Of a stretch of 64,000 nucleotides of DNA, positions 26,490-36,260 are shown one piece after another. Each line of letters starts with the position of its first letter. Position 1 is the stretch's first letter. The stretch spans positions 1 to 64,000 of the forward strand of contig QHYK01000051.1 of assembly GCA_003224085.1 (NCBI GenBank), read 5' to 3'. A program made the position numbers and the translations under genes. Source of the DNA: Acidobacteriota bacterium. GTDB taxonomy: Bacteria > Acidobacteriota > Terriglobia > Acidiferrales > UBA7541. Below the pieces are notes generated by a model. It worked only from the letters and a program-made list of their open reading frames with translations. It had not been told where the DNA came from and did not search any database.

Positions 26490-29400
26490 TCAAAAGCTGA
26501 GTCTGAGCCCGATCTGCGCGGCGAAGGGTATGCCCACGGTCGTGCCGGGGCCGAAGAAATCGCCCAGGGCGCCGGCAGGCGTGCGGAGCTGGTTTAGGCT
26601 CCTAATCGGGCGGTTTTGTGTGCAGGCCGGCGGATCGAGGCAAAGGCTCGTGGCGTTGAGCGGGTCATTGACTGGAGTGGGGAGCGCCGAGATGTCCGGA
26701 ACGTAGTTGTTGCCCGGATTCTGCCGGTTGAAAAGATTGAAAAACTCGACGAAAGGCCGCAGGGTGGCGCGCTCGCGAAGGACAAGATTCCGGCTGATCC
26801 GCAGATCCACCTGAGAGAAGGGCGAGCCGCGGAACTGGTCAAGCGCCGTTTGCACGCCATTCACCACCGCTCGATCGTTGCCCGTGACACCATCGTGATT
26901 GACATCGACCGGCGTCATCATCGTGTACGGCCGCGCGCTCTCGAATTGCCCCAGCGTGGAAACCTCTAATTTCCACGGAAGCTGCAGCACGCCCACAAGA
27001 ACAAATCGATGCCGGATATCTTCGCCCGAAGGTCCATGATCTCCCGGACCGAAGGGATGGAGGACGTTCGAAACGCCGTTGACATAATCAAATAGCTCGC
27101 CGACGGTGGCGCCCCACGTGGTCGCGTGCGCGAGCACATAATTGGCCGTGAGTTCGAAGTGTTGCGCAAAGCTGTGCTGCATTTGCAGCGCTACGCCGTT
27201 ATAGATGGAGCGGTTGTCGGTGCGGAAGAGCGAGATGCTCGGCGCTGTGGGTGGCAGGCTGAACCCCGGAGTGTATTCGTAGCGGCGATATTGGTGCACA
27301 CCTTGCTGGTGCTCATAGGTCACGCTCAAGCGCCAATCATTATGAAAGGCGTGTTCGTATCCTGCACTTGCGGTCAGCGCGTAGGGCGTGTGGTAGTTGG
27401 GATCGATCAAAGCGCCTTGACCGTTGAACGGCGAATTCAACATGTCCTTGTTGACGGCTTGGAATGCTCTGACCCATCCGTTTTGCGCCAAGTCGTTGTA
27501 GTAGAGGCCTGCCCCGGCTCGAAATACCGTAGTCGAGGATCCCTGGGGTGCGTAAGCGATCCCGAGGCGCGGCGCAATCGCCTTGCGATAGTCGCGCGGA
27601 ATTCCTGAGACCAGTTTGCTGCCGGACGCTCGCAGGGCAGCGAGGGCAGGATTCACGCTTTGATCGTGGCCCGAGGCGACGAACAAGCCGAACGTAGTGT
27701 CGTACCGCAAGCCAGCGTTGAGTGTAAACGAAGGCGTGACGCGCCAGGAATCTTCCGCATAGAGACCGAGGCGGCGGATGCTTTGCGAAAACGAGCCATC
27801 GTCACCACCCGTTTGGCTGGCAGCGGGGCAGTCTGGAAAGCTAGGATTCGGAGCCGTAGGGGGCGGATTCGGACATCCAGGCAACACACCTGGATTCGCG
27901 ATGTAAAAACCCGGGTCGCGGGGATAGGAATAGACCGTCTCGACGTTGCTGGCTAACTCCCCTCGAAGCACCGGTTCGTGAATGAGGTTGACGCCGAAGC
28001 GCGCTGCGTGCCGACCCACGGCTCGCGAGACGTCATAGCGGAACTGGTATTTCTGCTGATCGCGCTGAATCGGAAATGCCGTGATAGCGGTGGCAAACTG
28101 ATTGTCGCCAAAAGTCTCGAGCCCAGAAGTCGTGAGGAAACTCACGGTGAAGGGAAAATTGAAAGCCTCGCCAATATTGGAGTTGCGCACTTTTGTGTGA
28201 TGAAAGCCGCTGGCTTCCAGAGTGAGAGTGCCAAGCCAGGAAGGCGAGAATTGCAGTTGATCGTTCACCAACAAGTTGTAATAGTTCGAAGTGCCAGTCG
28301 CACCGGAGGATGGCAGCGCTCCTTGTTGCAGGAGGTCGTTCTGCGTGTGGTTGCGGTCGAGCGAGCCGCGCGCAAACCATTGCGAGCGCGAGGATTGCAT
28401 CCAGTCGGTTCTCGCGGAAAAAAGCGTGTCGCGGAAAGGCACTGGCACGGAAGAGGGAATCGCACCAATCGAAGAAACATTCGGCAGGTCGCCGGCCGCA
28501 GCCATTTGTGCCAGCGCGTTGAATTCGGAAAGCGAGTGTGCGCTGTAGGCCACGCTGGCGTTTTCATCGATGTATTCGTAAGAGGTGAAGAACCAGAGCT
28601 CTTTGGCTTTAAGCGGTCCGCCAAGCGCGGCGACTCCGTTTTGGCGGGAAAATGGTTGTTTAGGATTCGGCTCAGGATTGTCGAGGGCGTTGCGCGCGTT
28701 CAAGCCGCTGCCGCGGTAATAATAAGAAGCGCTGCCATGCCAATCGTCGGTGCCCCGGCGCGTCGAGATAATCACGCTTCCGCCGTTGGTCCGGGAAGTA
28801 TCGGCGCCGAATTGCGACGTTCGAACGACAAACTCCTGCACGGATTCGGGCGAGAAATTCTGCAAAAAGCCGCCAATGTAATCGTCGTTGTTGTCCCCAC
28901 CGTCTACGGAAAGATCGACGTTCAGGCCCGAACTCCCGCCAAAGGAAACTGCGGTAATGCGGGCTTTGGTCGGATCTGAAGGCTCCACCGGCGCTGTGAA
29001 AGGCGCGAGGTAAGAAATATTCGCGAAACTTCGCGTGGCGAGCGGCACCTCGTCGAGGTCGGAGGAAGTGATAACGGTTTTGATCGTGCTGCTCGTCGTC
29101 TCGATGGGCTGGCTGGCGAGCGAAGGACCGCGGTCGCGCACCTCCACCGATTCCTCTACGGTTTGGGGTTTCAGCGTCACTACCAGCACGGGCTGGCTGC
29201 TCACCGCCACCACTACCGCAGTCTTCTTTTCCGCAAAGCCGGCGGCGTCCACCGTGACCGTATAGCTTCCCGGGAGCAGCGATTCGAATCGTGTTTCGCC
29301 CTGGGCGTCGGCCTTGGCTGAGCGCGACAGCGCAAATTTTTCTTGTGTCACCGAAATGCTCGCCCCGGCGATGCGCGCTCCGCTCGAATCCTGCACGGCG

Positions 29401-29519
29401 ACGAGGAGCGATCCACGCGGGTTCTGGGCCTGCAGCGAAGAAGAAAAGAGCGCAGACGTGACGATCCAGAAAAAGGGAATCACGATTAGGACGATGCGCT
29501 TTCGAACGCTATTCCACAT
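26490..29519 (-). CDS. TonB-dependent receptor, Oar-like
   Basis: 1009 residues from the ATG at 29519. A signal peptide (KRIVLIVIPFFWIVTSALFSSSLQAQ) leads into a carboxypeptidase-regulatory domain (GSLLVAVQDSSGARIAGASISV...LLPGSYTVTVDAAGF). The plug domain contains VPLATRSFANISYLAPF and NDDYIGGFLQNFSPESVQEFVV. A long barrel ends in FAAQIGLRLSF with C-terminal Phe. The gene is complete. Ligand unknown. The upstream gap (29520-30428) contains remnants rather than a partner gene. Confidence 0.9.
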   Translation of the reverse strand: MWNSVRKRIVLIVIPFFWIVTSALFSSSLQAQNPRGSLLVAVQDSSGARIAGASISVTQEKFALSRSAKADAQGETRFESLLPGSYTVTVDAAGFAEKKTAVVVAVSSQPVLVVTLKPQTVEESVEVRDRGPSLASQPIETTSSTIKTVITSSDLDEVPLATRSFANISYLAPFTAPVEPSDPTKARITAVSFGGSSGLNVDLSVDGGDNNDDYIGGFLQNFSPESVQEFVVRTSQFGADTSRTNGGSVIISTRRGTDDWHGSASYYYRGSGLNARNALDNPEPNPKQPFSRQNGVAALGGPLKAKELWFFTSYEYIDENASVAYSAHSLSEFNALAQMAAAGDLPNVSSIGAIPSSVPVPFRDTLFSARTDWMQSSRSQWFARGSLDRNHTQNDLLQQGALPSSGATGTSNYYNLLVNDQLQFSPSWLGTLTLEASGFHHTKVRNSNIGEAFNFPFTVSFLTTSGLETFGDNQFATAITAFPIQRDQQKYQFRYDVSRAVGRHAARFGVNLIHEPVLRGELASNVETVYSYPRDPGFYIANPGVLPGCPNPPPTAPNPSFPDCPAASQTGGDDGSFSQSIRRLGLYAEDSWRVTPSFTLNAGLRYDTTFGLFVASGHDQSVNPALAALRASGSKLVSGIPRDYRKAIAPRLGIAYAPQGSSTTVFRAGAGLYYNDLAQNGWVRAFQAVNKDMLNSPFNGQGALIDPNYHTPYALTASAGYEHAFHNDWRLSVTYEHQQGVHQYRRYEYTPGFSLPPTAPSISLFRTDNRSIYNGVALQMQHSFAQHFELTANYVLAHATTWGATVGELFDYVNGVSNVLHPFGPGDHGPSGEDIRHRFVLVGVLQLPWKLEVSTLGQFESARPYTMMTPVDVNHDGVTGNDRAVVNGVQTALDQFRGSPFSQVDLRISRNLVLRERATLRPFVEFFNLFNRQNPGNNYVPDISALPTPVNDPLNATSLCLDPPACTQNRPIRSLNQLRTPAGALGDFFGPGTTVGIPFAAQIGLRLSF

Positions 29520-29789
29520 GGATCAGGACTTGCCAGGTTCAGCCCCTTCTGCAACAGGGTAAGAATCGCCGCGGGATTGGTCAACAGGGGGGCCGGAAAT
29601 GGACGGTGGCCAGGCAAACTCTGGAGAAGACCAGGAGATAGGAGTCCCTCCAGGATGAAACCTGGCCACCTTGATAAGCAGCCAACACACGCGCTTGCTC
29701 GTGAGACGTGCGGCGCGCCGTCCGCGTTACACGGATGCGTGGGACGTCCTCTCACGGCCACGCAGCACTGAATACGTCAGGTTCCAACA

Positions 29790-29817
29790 AAAAGGGCGAG
29801 CCGAAGCTCGCCCTTTT
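29790..29817 (-). terminator. Rho-independent terminator with UUCG loop
   Basis: A perfect 12-bp stem (AAAAGGGCGAGC, arms 29790-29801 and 29806-29817) closes a 4-base loop. On the minus strand the loop reads TTCG and the stem is followed by TTTTTGTT. It lies about 27 bases past the stop of the membrane-protein remnant at 29844 and probably belonged to that gene. Confidence 0.8.
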
Positions 29818-29843
29818 CCTCCAGACAGCTGGAAGTTGGCTCT

Positions 29844-29999
29844 TCAGCTCTTGGCAGTCCAGATCGACTTGACCAGGTTCAGGTTGGCATCGAACGCTGC
29901 CGGAACCTGCTTGAAGCAGGCGTAACGGCACAGCGCGGCGTTGAAGATGCCCTGCACTGCCGACATCATCACCGAGAGCATCAGGAGGTAGAGAGAGAT
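29844..29999 (-). pseudogene. C-terminal remnant of a multi-pass membrane protein (DUF6159-like)
   Basis: 51 codons before a TGA at 29844-29846, with an in-frame stop directly upstream (TGA before 29999). The frame reads ISLYLLMLSVMMSAVQGIFNA and then ALCRYACFKQVPAAFDANL. The pattern of a last hydrophobic helix followed by ALYRYA-like and VP.xF residues recalls the C-terminus of DUF6159-type membrane proteins. No body is found upstream. Followed by a strong terminator. Family assignment is tentative. Confidence 0.5.
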
Positions 30000-30053
30000 T
30001 CAGGAAATAAAATTGGGCGCCGCAAGGGGGCAGGCAAAAGGCCGAGCGGCTGG

Positions 30054-30236
30054 TCAACGATGCCGGTCCGGGCCGTCGATGGGAGAGCGGTGCAGGCCTC
30101 GCCAATCCTGCTCGGCGCGAAAATGATGCCTGGGAATGTCCGCATCCATCCCGCCATCCCTGGACGCCCAGCGGAACACCACATTCAGAGCAACCAAAAT
30201 TGCCGCTGCAATCGAAATGAGAATCCACCAGTGCAT
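30054..30236 (-). CDS. Possible small membrane protein
   Basis: 60 residues from the ATG at 30236. MHWWILISIAAAILVALNVVF is a good N-terminal transmembrane helix, and the rest is polar. No strong ribosome-binding site (GGATAG about 6 bases upstream). It lies in a stretch of remnants and may be the start of a decayed gene. Confidence 0.3.
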   Translation of the reverse strand: MHWWILISIAAAILVALNVVFRWASRDGGMDADIPRHHFRAEQDWRGLHRSPIDGPDRHR

Positions 30237-30428
30237 GCTGATCTATCCGCCGAGACGCGATTTCTTGCCTTGTTGTCAGACTTGTTCCGACCCCCAATAA
30301 AGCACAGCTAGCATCCTCCAATTCTCAGGGGAAAACAATTAGCGAAGCAGATACTATTGTCCATTTTGACCTTTTTTGAATGGTGTGACCTGAGTCCCCT
30401 TTGCGCGCGATAGTCAAGCGGCTTTCCC

Positions 30429-30600
30429 TTGACGACTCCCCACGCCTAAACGCGGGGATTCTTCGGAGTTACTATGCGACATGGCCACATACCTCCGACG
30501 ATGTTTCCTGCTTCCCGGGCACACGCCTAAACTCGCGTTTAGGTCCTACTGTGCCTCCACAGGCTAATACCGTGGTTTGCGTCAGCCCGCGGTTGAACGG
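30429..30600 (-). ncRNA. Orphan omega-RNA-like scaffold / IS605-type right end
   Basis: On the minus strand the sequence ends in CTCCGAAGAATCCCCGCG, then TTTAGGCGTGGGGAGTCGTC, then AA: a stem (CCCCGCG...CGTGGGG, 30438-30457) followed by a GTCAA-like terminus, the classic right end of IS605/IS1341 elements, where the guide RNA of TnpB joins its target-derived guide. Two further hairpins lie upstream: CCTAAAC/GTTTAGG at 30526-30543 (perfect 7-bp stem) and CTGTG/CACAG at 30549-30562. With tnpB gone, any RNA would be orphaned; the 'guide' would begin at 30428 and read away. Promoter not identified; the 5' boundary is approximate. Confidence 0.6.
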
Positions 30601-30624
30601 TTCAGTTCCGAGAGATTCCCAGTC
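30472..30624 (-). pseudogene. TnpB (IS200/IS605, IS1341-type) C-terminal remnant
   Basis: The minus-strand frame reads DWESLGTEPFNRGLTQ then TTVLACGGTVGP, ending at TAG 30472-30474. This is the kind of end seen on many TnpB proteins, with a GTEP...RG...ACGG pattern. Nothing of the catalytic RuvC/zinc-ribbon part remains upstream; the fragment starts exactly where the receptor gene at 30624 ends. It overlaps the omega-RNA-like structure listed next. Confidence 0.6.
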
Positions 30625-33600
30625 TAGAACGTAAATCGGACGCCGAGTTCTCCCCATAACGCATGGGGAATGATGGTGCTTGCCGGGGCGATGAAACCGA
30701 CAGGATGACCGAATGTATTGGTACCCGAGTTATTTGGAGTATAGCTGGCAATGCTATTGCTGTAGTTGTTGCCGTAGTTGGCGCGATTCGTCAGGTTGAA
30801 CGCTTGCGCGAGCAATTGCAGGTTCATGCGCTCTCCGAATTTGATGTTCTTCGCGAGGCGCGTGTCGAGTTCAAAGAAGGGATCGCCGCGGAGAGGATCG
30901 TACTTTGCAATCGTGCATCCTTGCGTAACGCCGTTCAACCCATAGAAGCAGTTCTGGGCCGCCGTGTTCGCAGCGGAGCCACTGCTAAAGCCAGCGGGCG
31001 CAAAAGCTAGCCAGTTTGTAGGATCGTTGGTTGGAACAACAACCGCATTCGCCGTTCCACCACCGGTGTTTAGCGTGTTGGAAGAATTGGTCAGGTTGTA
31101 AGGGCGTGCGGAACCGAACTGCAGGATCGGTGAGAACTGGAAGCCCTTCGGCAAGTCCACGATTCCGCTGACGGTGACGTGGTGGCGTTCATCGTTGACC
31201 GAAGGGCCCCACTCGTAGCTGGCAAACGGATTCGTCGAGAGCCTCGGGTAGTTCCGGTAGGAAGTGCCTCCGCCGTCGTAAGAATACGCCCAGGCCAGCG
31301 TGTAGTTCGCAGCGAGTTGAAAGCGGTGGCTCATTCGCTCGCGGAAACTGAAGTTTACCCCGTCGTAATGCTCACGGCCAATGGACGCATCGACGCGAAC
31401 GCTCCCCAGTTCCGGCAGCGGCGGGTTCGAGGCCGTAAACGCCGCATCGAGCGGGCGAGTGCAGCAGGTTCCGTTCACCGGCACCTTCTGATCGATATTG
31501 ATGGTCTTGTTTTCGTGCAAACCAAGCACGTGGGTAAATTCCGCCTCAAAGGCGGTATTGGAATTCAGAGCCCAGCTATAACCTCCGTTGAACTCCTCCG
31601 TAACAGGGTTGCGATAATTGGGATCCATCAGGCGGCCTATGCTACCCGGGTTGAGCTGCGCGGACGGAGCCGCAATCGTGGGCATGGGGTCCACGCCGTA
31701 ACGCCATTGGCCCAGTGGTATGTTAGTTCCCGGTACGGTGTCTTTGACGGGGTCGCTGATGTCGAATAAGGTCTGAAAGATAGTCGCATTGGCCTGCTGC
31801 TCCATGAACAACGGGATGTTCTGAAACACATTTCCGAAGTAGAGACCGTAGCCCCCGCGAATAACGTGCTTGCTCTGGCCGGTCAAATCGTAAGCGAAAC
31901 CGACGCGCGGGCTGAAGTCTTTGTTATCGTCATGCGGGACTGTGCTGACGTAAGGATTGGAGATGGGACTATTTAGCGCCACGAGTTCCTGATACGTGCG
32001 GCTGTTCTTGATGTCCGATAGGCCGATCAAGTTGAAGTCTTTATCCCACCGGAGGCCAAGGTTAAGCGTAAGACGGGGGATAACTTTCCAATTATCCTGA
32101 GCGTAGAGACCGAGCTGCTTGGTGGCCACGAGGAAGTACGGATTGCCATTGGCGATGGACATTTCCGTTACCAAGCCTGGAGTAGCGAATCCTTGCGGAT
32201 ATGCTGACGGATTTGCTGTGATCACGCTGGGGTTGGCTCCAAAGCGAATCAAAAGCGTGGGATTGAACTCAAAAAAGCCGCCCTCGACGGGGTTGTGAAT
32301 GAAGTCCACGCCCCCCTGAAAGGTATGATGCCCGACGCTTTTTGAGAGGTCGTCTTTGAATTGCCATTTCTTCTGGAAGGATTGTTGAGGAACGTTGGTG
32401 TTGGTGCCGAACGAGGCGTTTGGGAATATGATGTTAGGGGCGCGCAGATTACTATCAATCAGGTTATTCCAATACTGGTAGCCTGCTGTCAACTGGTTAA
32501 TGGTGGTATTCGATAGATTGGAGTTCAACGTAAAGTTGCTCACGATCAGATGGTTCCTCGTGAAGTTGCCTTCGGTAAGGTCCATGGTGGCGTCGGACTG
32601 ATCATTAAGGCTGTCGTTGACCTGCGAGGTGTAGCTGAGGTACGCACTGTTCTTGTTGTTGATGACCCAGTCGAGCCGGCCGTTGTATCGCCACTCAAAA
32701 AAGGGACGCGGAATTGTAGGCGAGGGCTGATCCGCGAAACCGTTCGCCTTCGCTATGGTAAGCTGAGTAAAAGATATTGCGTCCACCGCCTGAGCCTGGT
32801 GTTCACGTTCGCGTTCGAGGGCCAAGAAGCCAAACAGCCTATCTTTCTTGAATGGGCCTCCGGCAGACCCGCCGAACTGCTGACGTGTATAGTCTGGATG
32901 AGAGGGAATCGTGCCGCTTGGGTGAGTTGGCGTTGGCCCGACGCCAGTGGGATCCTTCTCATCGGTGTCTAGAGCGGTGTCGCGGAAATAGCCAAAAACG
33001 GAGCCGTGATAGTTGTTGGTGCCCGACTTGGTGATCATGTTGATCGCCGCGCCTTCCGAGCGTCCGTTCACCGCCGAGAAGCGCTGCGTGCTGATCTGGA
33101 ATTCCTGAACTGCTTCCAAGGGAAGCTGCATCACAGGTCCACCCACCGTATTGTCTTTGTTATCCACACCATTGACGGTGACGTTGACGTTGCGGCCCCC
33201 GTCTCCGTTCACGGAGAGAATTGCATAGCGGTTTTTTGTAGGGTCGTAGGAGTCGGCGGGCTTCACTCCCGGGGCGAGATAAGCGAGATTGGCGACGTCC
33301 CGTCCGACCATAGGAAGCTCTTCGACCTCTTTGGGCGTAATGTTCTGGCTTACGTCCGTCTTCGTTTGGTCTATAAGCGGGATGGCTTCGCCGGTGACCT
33401 CAATGAGCTCGCTTGCCGCGCCCGGCTTCAACTCGGCGTTGACCGCTGCCGTCTGTCCCACCAGGATTTCGATGGTCTGGGCAATGGGAGCAAATCCCGT
33501 CTTGTTGACGGTTACGGTGTAGGTGCCTGCGGGCAATAATTCAAAACGGTAGAAACCGGTGTCGTCACTCGACGCGGTCCGCGTAATGTCGGTTGCTTTG

Positions 33601-33758
33601 TTCTTTGCGACGACTTCGGCGCCGCTCACAACTGCTCCCGATTTGTCCGTGACTGTGCCCTGGATCGTCGCGCTGGCGGTGGCCTGGGCAAAAGCGTTGC
33701 TGCTTCCAAGGCTCAACAGCAAGACCGCTAGCACCAACAAATACATAGCTCTTCTCAT
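30624..33758 (-). CDS. TonB-dependent receptor, Oar-like
   Basis: About 1044 residues from the ATG at 33758, preceded by GGGGAGAGG. The signal peptide (RRAMYLLVLAVLLLSLGSSNAFAQ) and carboxypeptidase-regulatory domain (ATIQGTVTDKSGAVVSGAEVVAK...LLPAGTYTVTVNKTGF) are followed by a plug (ITPKEVEELPMVGRDVANLAYLAPGV) and a barrel ending in GELGVRFTF. A longer frame upstream to 33971 is rejected, as it only adds low-complexity residues. The stop (TAG at 30624) abuts a tnpB/omega-RNA remnant, so the insertion spared the reading frame. Ligand unknown. Confidence 0.9.
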   Translation of the reverse strand: MRRAMYLLVLAVLLLSLGSSNAFAQATASATIQGTVTDKSGAVVSGAEVVAKNKATDITRTASSDDTGFYRFELLPAGTYTVTVNKTGFAPIAQTIEILVGQTAAVNAELKPGAASELIEVTGEAIPLIDQTKTDVSQNITPKEVEELPMVGRDVANLAYLAPGVKPADSYDPTKNRYAILSVNGDGGRNVNVTVNGVDNKDNTVGGPVMQLPLEAVQEFQISTQRFSAVNGRSEGAAINMITKSGTNNYHGSVFGYFRDTALDTDEKDPTGVGPTPTHPSGTIPSHPDYTRQQFGGSAGGPFKKDRLFGFLALEREREHQAQAVDAISFTQLTIAKANGFADQPSPTIPRPFFEWRYNGRLDWVINNKNSAYLSYTSQVNDSLNDQSDATMDLTEGNFTRNHLIVSNFTLNSNLSNTTINQLTAGYQYWNNLIDSNLRAPNIIFPNASFGTNTNVPQQSFQKKWQFKDDLSKSVGHHTFQGGVDFIHNPVEGGFFEFNPTLLIRFGANPSVITANPSAYPQGFATPGLVTEMSIANGNPYFLVATKQLGLYAQDNWKVIPRLTLNLGLRWDKDFNLIGLSDIKNSRTYQELVALNSPISNPYVSTVPHDDNKDFSPRVGFAYDLTGQSKHVIRGGYGLYFGNVFQNIPLFMEQQANATIFQTLFDISDPVKDTVPGTNIPLGQWRYGVDPMPTIAAPSAQLNPGSIGRLMDPNYRNPVTEEFNGGYSWALNSNTAFEAEFTHVLGLHENKTINIDQKVPVNGTCCTRPLDAAFTASNPPLPELGSVRVDASIGREHYDGVNFSFRERMSHRFQLAANYTLAWAYSYDGGGTSYRNYPRLSTNPFASYEWGPSVNDERHHVTVSGIVDLPKGFQFSPILQFGSARPYNLTNSSNTLNTGGGTANAVVVPTNDPTNWLAFAPAGFSSGSAANTAAQNCFYGLNGVTQGCTIAKYDPLRGDPFFELDTRLAKNIKFGERMNLQLLAQAFNLTNRANYGNNYSNSIASYTPNNSGTNTFGHPVGFIAPASTIIPHALWGELGVRFTF

Positions 33759-34434
33759 CTTGGCCTCTCCCCTTATGCAGCCAAAAGCTGCAGTTACCCT
33801 TTTTCCTTGCGAAGTCGAACGTTTGCTGCCTTGATCGCACACCTGGAATCGGCGAGCCCTGGCCCACGGGGACGTTCGGAATGGCCCAACACACCTCGAC
33901 ACACGCAGTAGCAGGACTTCAGTGCAGTTCGGCCTGGCTGTTATCGATATTGCCCCGGATAAACCAAACATGACGGAAACTCAATTCCCTGGAAAATTGA
34001 GTTCGACAAGCACGGCTTCGAATTCTTTGGGGCAATTCATGGGCCAAGGACATCAATTCGCAACTGGCTGAAAACACAGCACATATCTGAACATACTTCA
34101 CGCGGTTTACGGAATTATAGAAATAGGTATCGATAATATACAAGAACTCATAGAGGTGAGTTTGCGACCACTGCTGGCCACCCCCGAGCCCGTTGCGACA
34201 GGGCGGGTGCAGGTGCGTGGCTTGGACGGCATCCTCTCAGAACTGGAGACCTCCAGAGTGGATTTCGCTTGCGTGGGGAAAACCCTGCAAGAGTTAAGAA
34301 AACGCCTGGTCTGCTGCTATCCTCCTTGCGGAGAAGCGGTCCTTGTTCGCAGGCAATTTCATCGAGGCGGAACTGCCTGCTCAGTCAGCGCGGAGTTTGT
34401 TCCGCGGCCACGGGCCGGGAAAGAGATTCGCTAC
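33759..34434. other. Intergenic region with an inverted repeat
   Basis: About 675 bp between a minus receptor gene and a plus epimerase gene. An exact 9-bp inverted repeat AACTCAATT/AATTGAGTT (33979-33987 and 33996-34004) is present about 220 bases upstream of the receptor. An A/T-rich stretch at 34110-34145 may hold the epimerase promoter. The open frame from 34156 runs into the epimerase, but its first 93 residues are not family-like. Confidence 0.4.
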
Positions 34435-35484
34435 GTGAAGGTTCTGGTTACGGGAAGCAGCGGTTTAATCGGTTCGGAAGCGGTGGAGTATTTTGACCGC
34501 CAGGGCCATGAAGTCACCGGCGTAGACAACAACATGCGGCGCGAGTTCTTCGGGCCCGCCGGAGACACACTCTGGAACTTGGAAAGGCTGAAGCGCGCGA
34601 CGAAGCGTTTCACCCACGCCGAGCTGGATATTCGCGATCGCGTCGCCATGGAAGAACTCGTTCGAACGCAGCATTTCGATCTGATCGTGCATTGCGCGGC
34701 GCAGCCTTCGCATGACAAGGCTCGAGAGATTCCGTTACTGGATTTCGAGGTGAACGCCTTGGGAACGGTGAATCTGCTCGAAGCGACGCGGCAACACTTG
34801 CCGGAGGCAGTGTTTGTGTTCTTAAGCACGAACAAAGTGTACGGCGACGCACCCAACGAAATTCCTTTGAAGGAACTCGAAAAGCGCTACGACTATGCGC
34901 GAGCTGAAGATTATGCTGGCATTGACGAAACCTGCCGGATCGACCGCACGCTACATTCTTTGTTCGGCGCTTCCAAGGCGGCGGCAGATCTCGTCGCGCA
35001 GGAGTACGGTCGGTATTTCAAGATGAAGGTGGGAGTTTTTCGCGGCGGCTGTTTGACCGGCCCGTCGCATTCGGGAGTCGAGCTGCATGGGTTCTTGTCG
35101 TACCTGGTAAAGGTCACACTCAGCGGAGGAACGTATTCCGTTTTCGGCTACAAAGGCAAGCAAGTGCGCGACAACATCCACAGCCATGACGTGGTGCGCG
35201 CGATCGAAGAGTTTGCGGCGAATCCGCGGCCCGGCGAAGTCTACAACCTCGGCGGCGGGCGCGCGAACAGCATCTCGATCCTCGAAGCCGTCGAACGCAT
35301 CGAGCAAATGAGCGGCAAGAAATTGACGTGGCGATATGTCGAGGAAGCCCGCAAGGGCGACCACATCTGTTACATCTCGAATCTCGCGAAATTCAAGAAG
35401 GATTATCCCCAATGGAAGATTACGCGCGGGCTTGACGCGATCCTCGAAGAGATCATCGCGTCCCAGCGGAAGCCGTTGCCGTAG
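34435..35484 (+). CDS. NAD-dependent epimerase/dehydratase, CDP-paratose 2-epimerase-like
   Basis: 349 residues from the GTG at 34435, which is where the conserved [19 protein letters not shown] Rossmann head begins; the frame is open back to 34156, but that part has no similarity. The glycine motif GxxGxxG is GSSGLIG (7-13). The usual YxxxK catalytic pair reads FGASK (Phe177, Lys181), so the catalytic Tyr is replaced by Phe. Later motifs ([55 protein letters not shown]) match a conserved large family of NDP-sugar epimerases. It probably acts on an NDP-sugar for surface polysaccharide. Glycosyltransferase remnants follow. Confidence 0.85.
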   Translation: MKVLVTGSSGLIGSEAVEYFDRQGHEVTGVDNNMRREFFGPAGDTLWNLERLKRATKRFTHAELDIRDRVAMEELVRTQHFDLIVHCAAQPSHDKAREIPLLDFEVNALGTVNLLEATRQHLPEAVFVFLSTNKVYGDAPNEIPLKELEKRYDYARAEDYAGIDETCRIDRTLHSLFGASKAAADLVAQEYGRYFKMKVGVFRGGCLTGPSHSGVELHGFLSYLVKVTLSGGTYSVFGYKGKQVRDNIHSHDVVRAIEEFAANPRPGEVYNLGGGRANSISILEAVERIEQMSGKKLTWRYVEEARKGDHICYISNLAKFKKDYPQWKITRGLDAILEEIIASQRKPLP

Positions 35485-35596
35485 CGGCAGGCAAGCCACA
35501 AACCTTTCGGCGAGATCATGACCGCCCGGCACCGGGTCTGCCGCTACATGAGAGCTTGCGCGGCGCTGGTCTTGGGCTATCATCTGCATCGGTTCG

Positions 35597-36260
35597 ATGA
35601 TGCCCCGAGCAAGCGCAAGCAATGCGCGGGATCTTCCTCCCAAAAGACCCTGGTGGCGGCCAAAGCCAACACGGCCGCGGCCACCAAAAGCGGAGCCTGT
35701 GATCTTGGGAAAACCGTTTGTCAGCGTGCTCGAACAGGATTTCCCCGCCTCCGACCGCACGCCGGAAATCGTGCGCAAGTTTGAACCCCGAGTGCGGCTC
35801 CTGCGCAAAGAGAACGGCGGGCCAGCTTCGGCGTTCAATGCCGGAATCCCCGAATGCAGCGGCGAAATTGTGGCGTTCCTGGACGGCGACGACTGGTGGG
35901 AAAGCCGGAAGCTTGGTGTGGTGGTAAATGAGTTTGCGACTTACCCGGAAATCGGAACCGTCGGCCACGGCCTTTACGAAGTGGATGAACAGGGCAGGCG
36001 ACTCTTCGTAAATGTTCCGGACCGCCGCTATTCTTGTCGCTTCAGCAACCTGCAGGAAGCACGCCAGTTTGTGGAATTGCGCCCCTTTCCAGAGCGGTTC
36101 TTGTCCGCATGGTTCCACTGCCCGGGGCGCTGCTTGTCGAGGCCGACGAATTCCTTGCCACGTTGAGGACGGCATTTTCTGGCTGCATTGTTCTGGAACA
36201 GCCACTGACATCGTACCGTCTCCACTCTGGCAACCAGTTTCAATTCGCCGAACAAGATCC
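35597..36260 (+). pseudogene. Frameshifted GT2 glycosyltransferase remnant
   Basis: The first frame reads VSVLEQDFPASDRTPEIVRK and then NGGPASAFNAGIPECSGEIVAFLDGDDWW, recognisable GT2 sequence including the DGDDWW acceptor-binding motif. The loop normally between ASD and TPEIV (with IIVVDDGSTDG) is missing, an internal deletion. At about 36030-36080 the homology moves to another frame (LPGALLVEADEFLATL, CIVLEQPLTSYRLHSGNQ). Both deletion and frameshift mean it is inactive. Probably once worked with the epimerase just upstream. Confidence 0.7.

Noticed and set aside
34156-34434. 93-residue N-terminal extension of the epimerase
   Set aside because: Not conserved in character; the GTG at 34435 gives the family's usual length and start.
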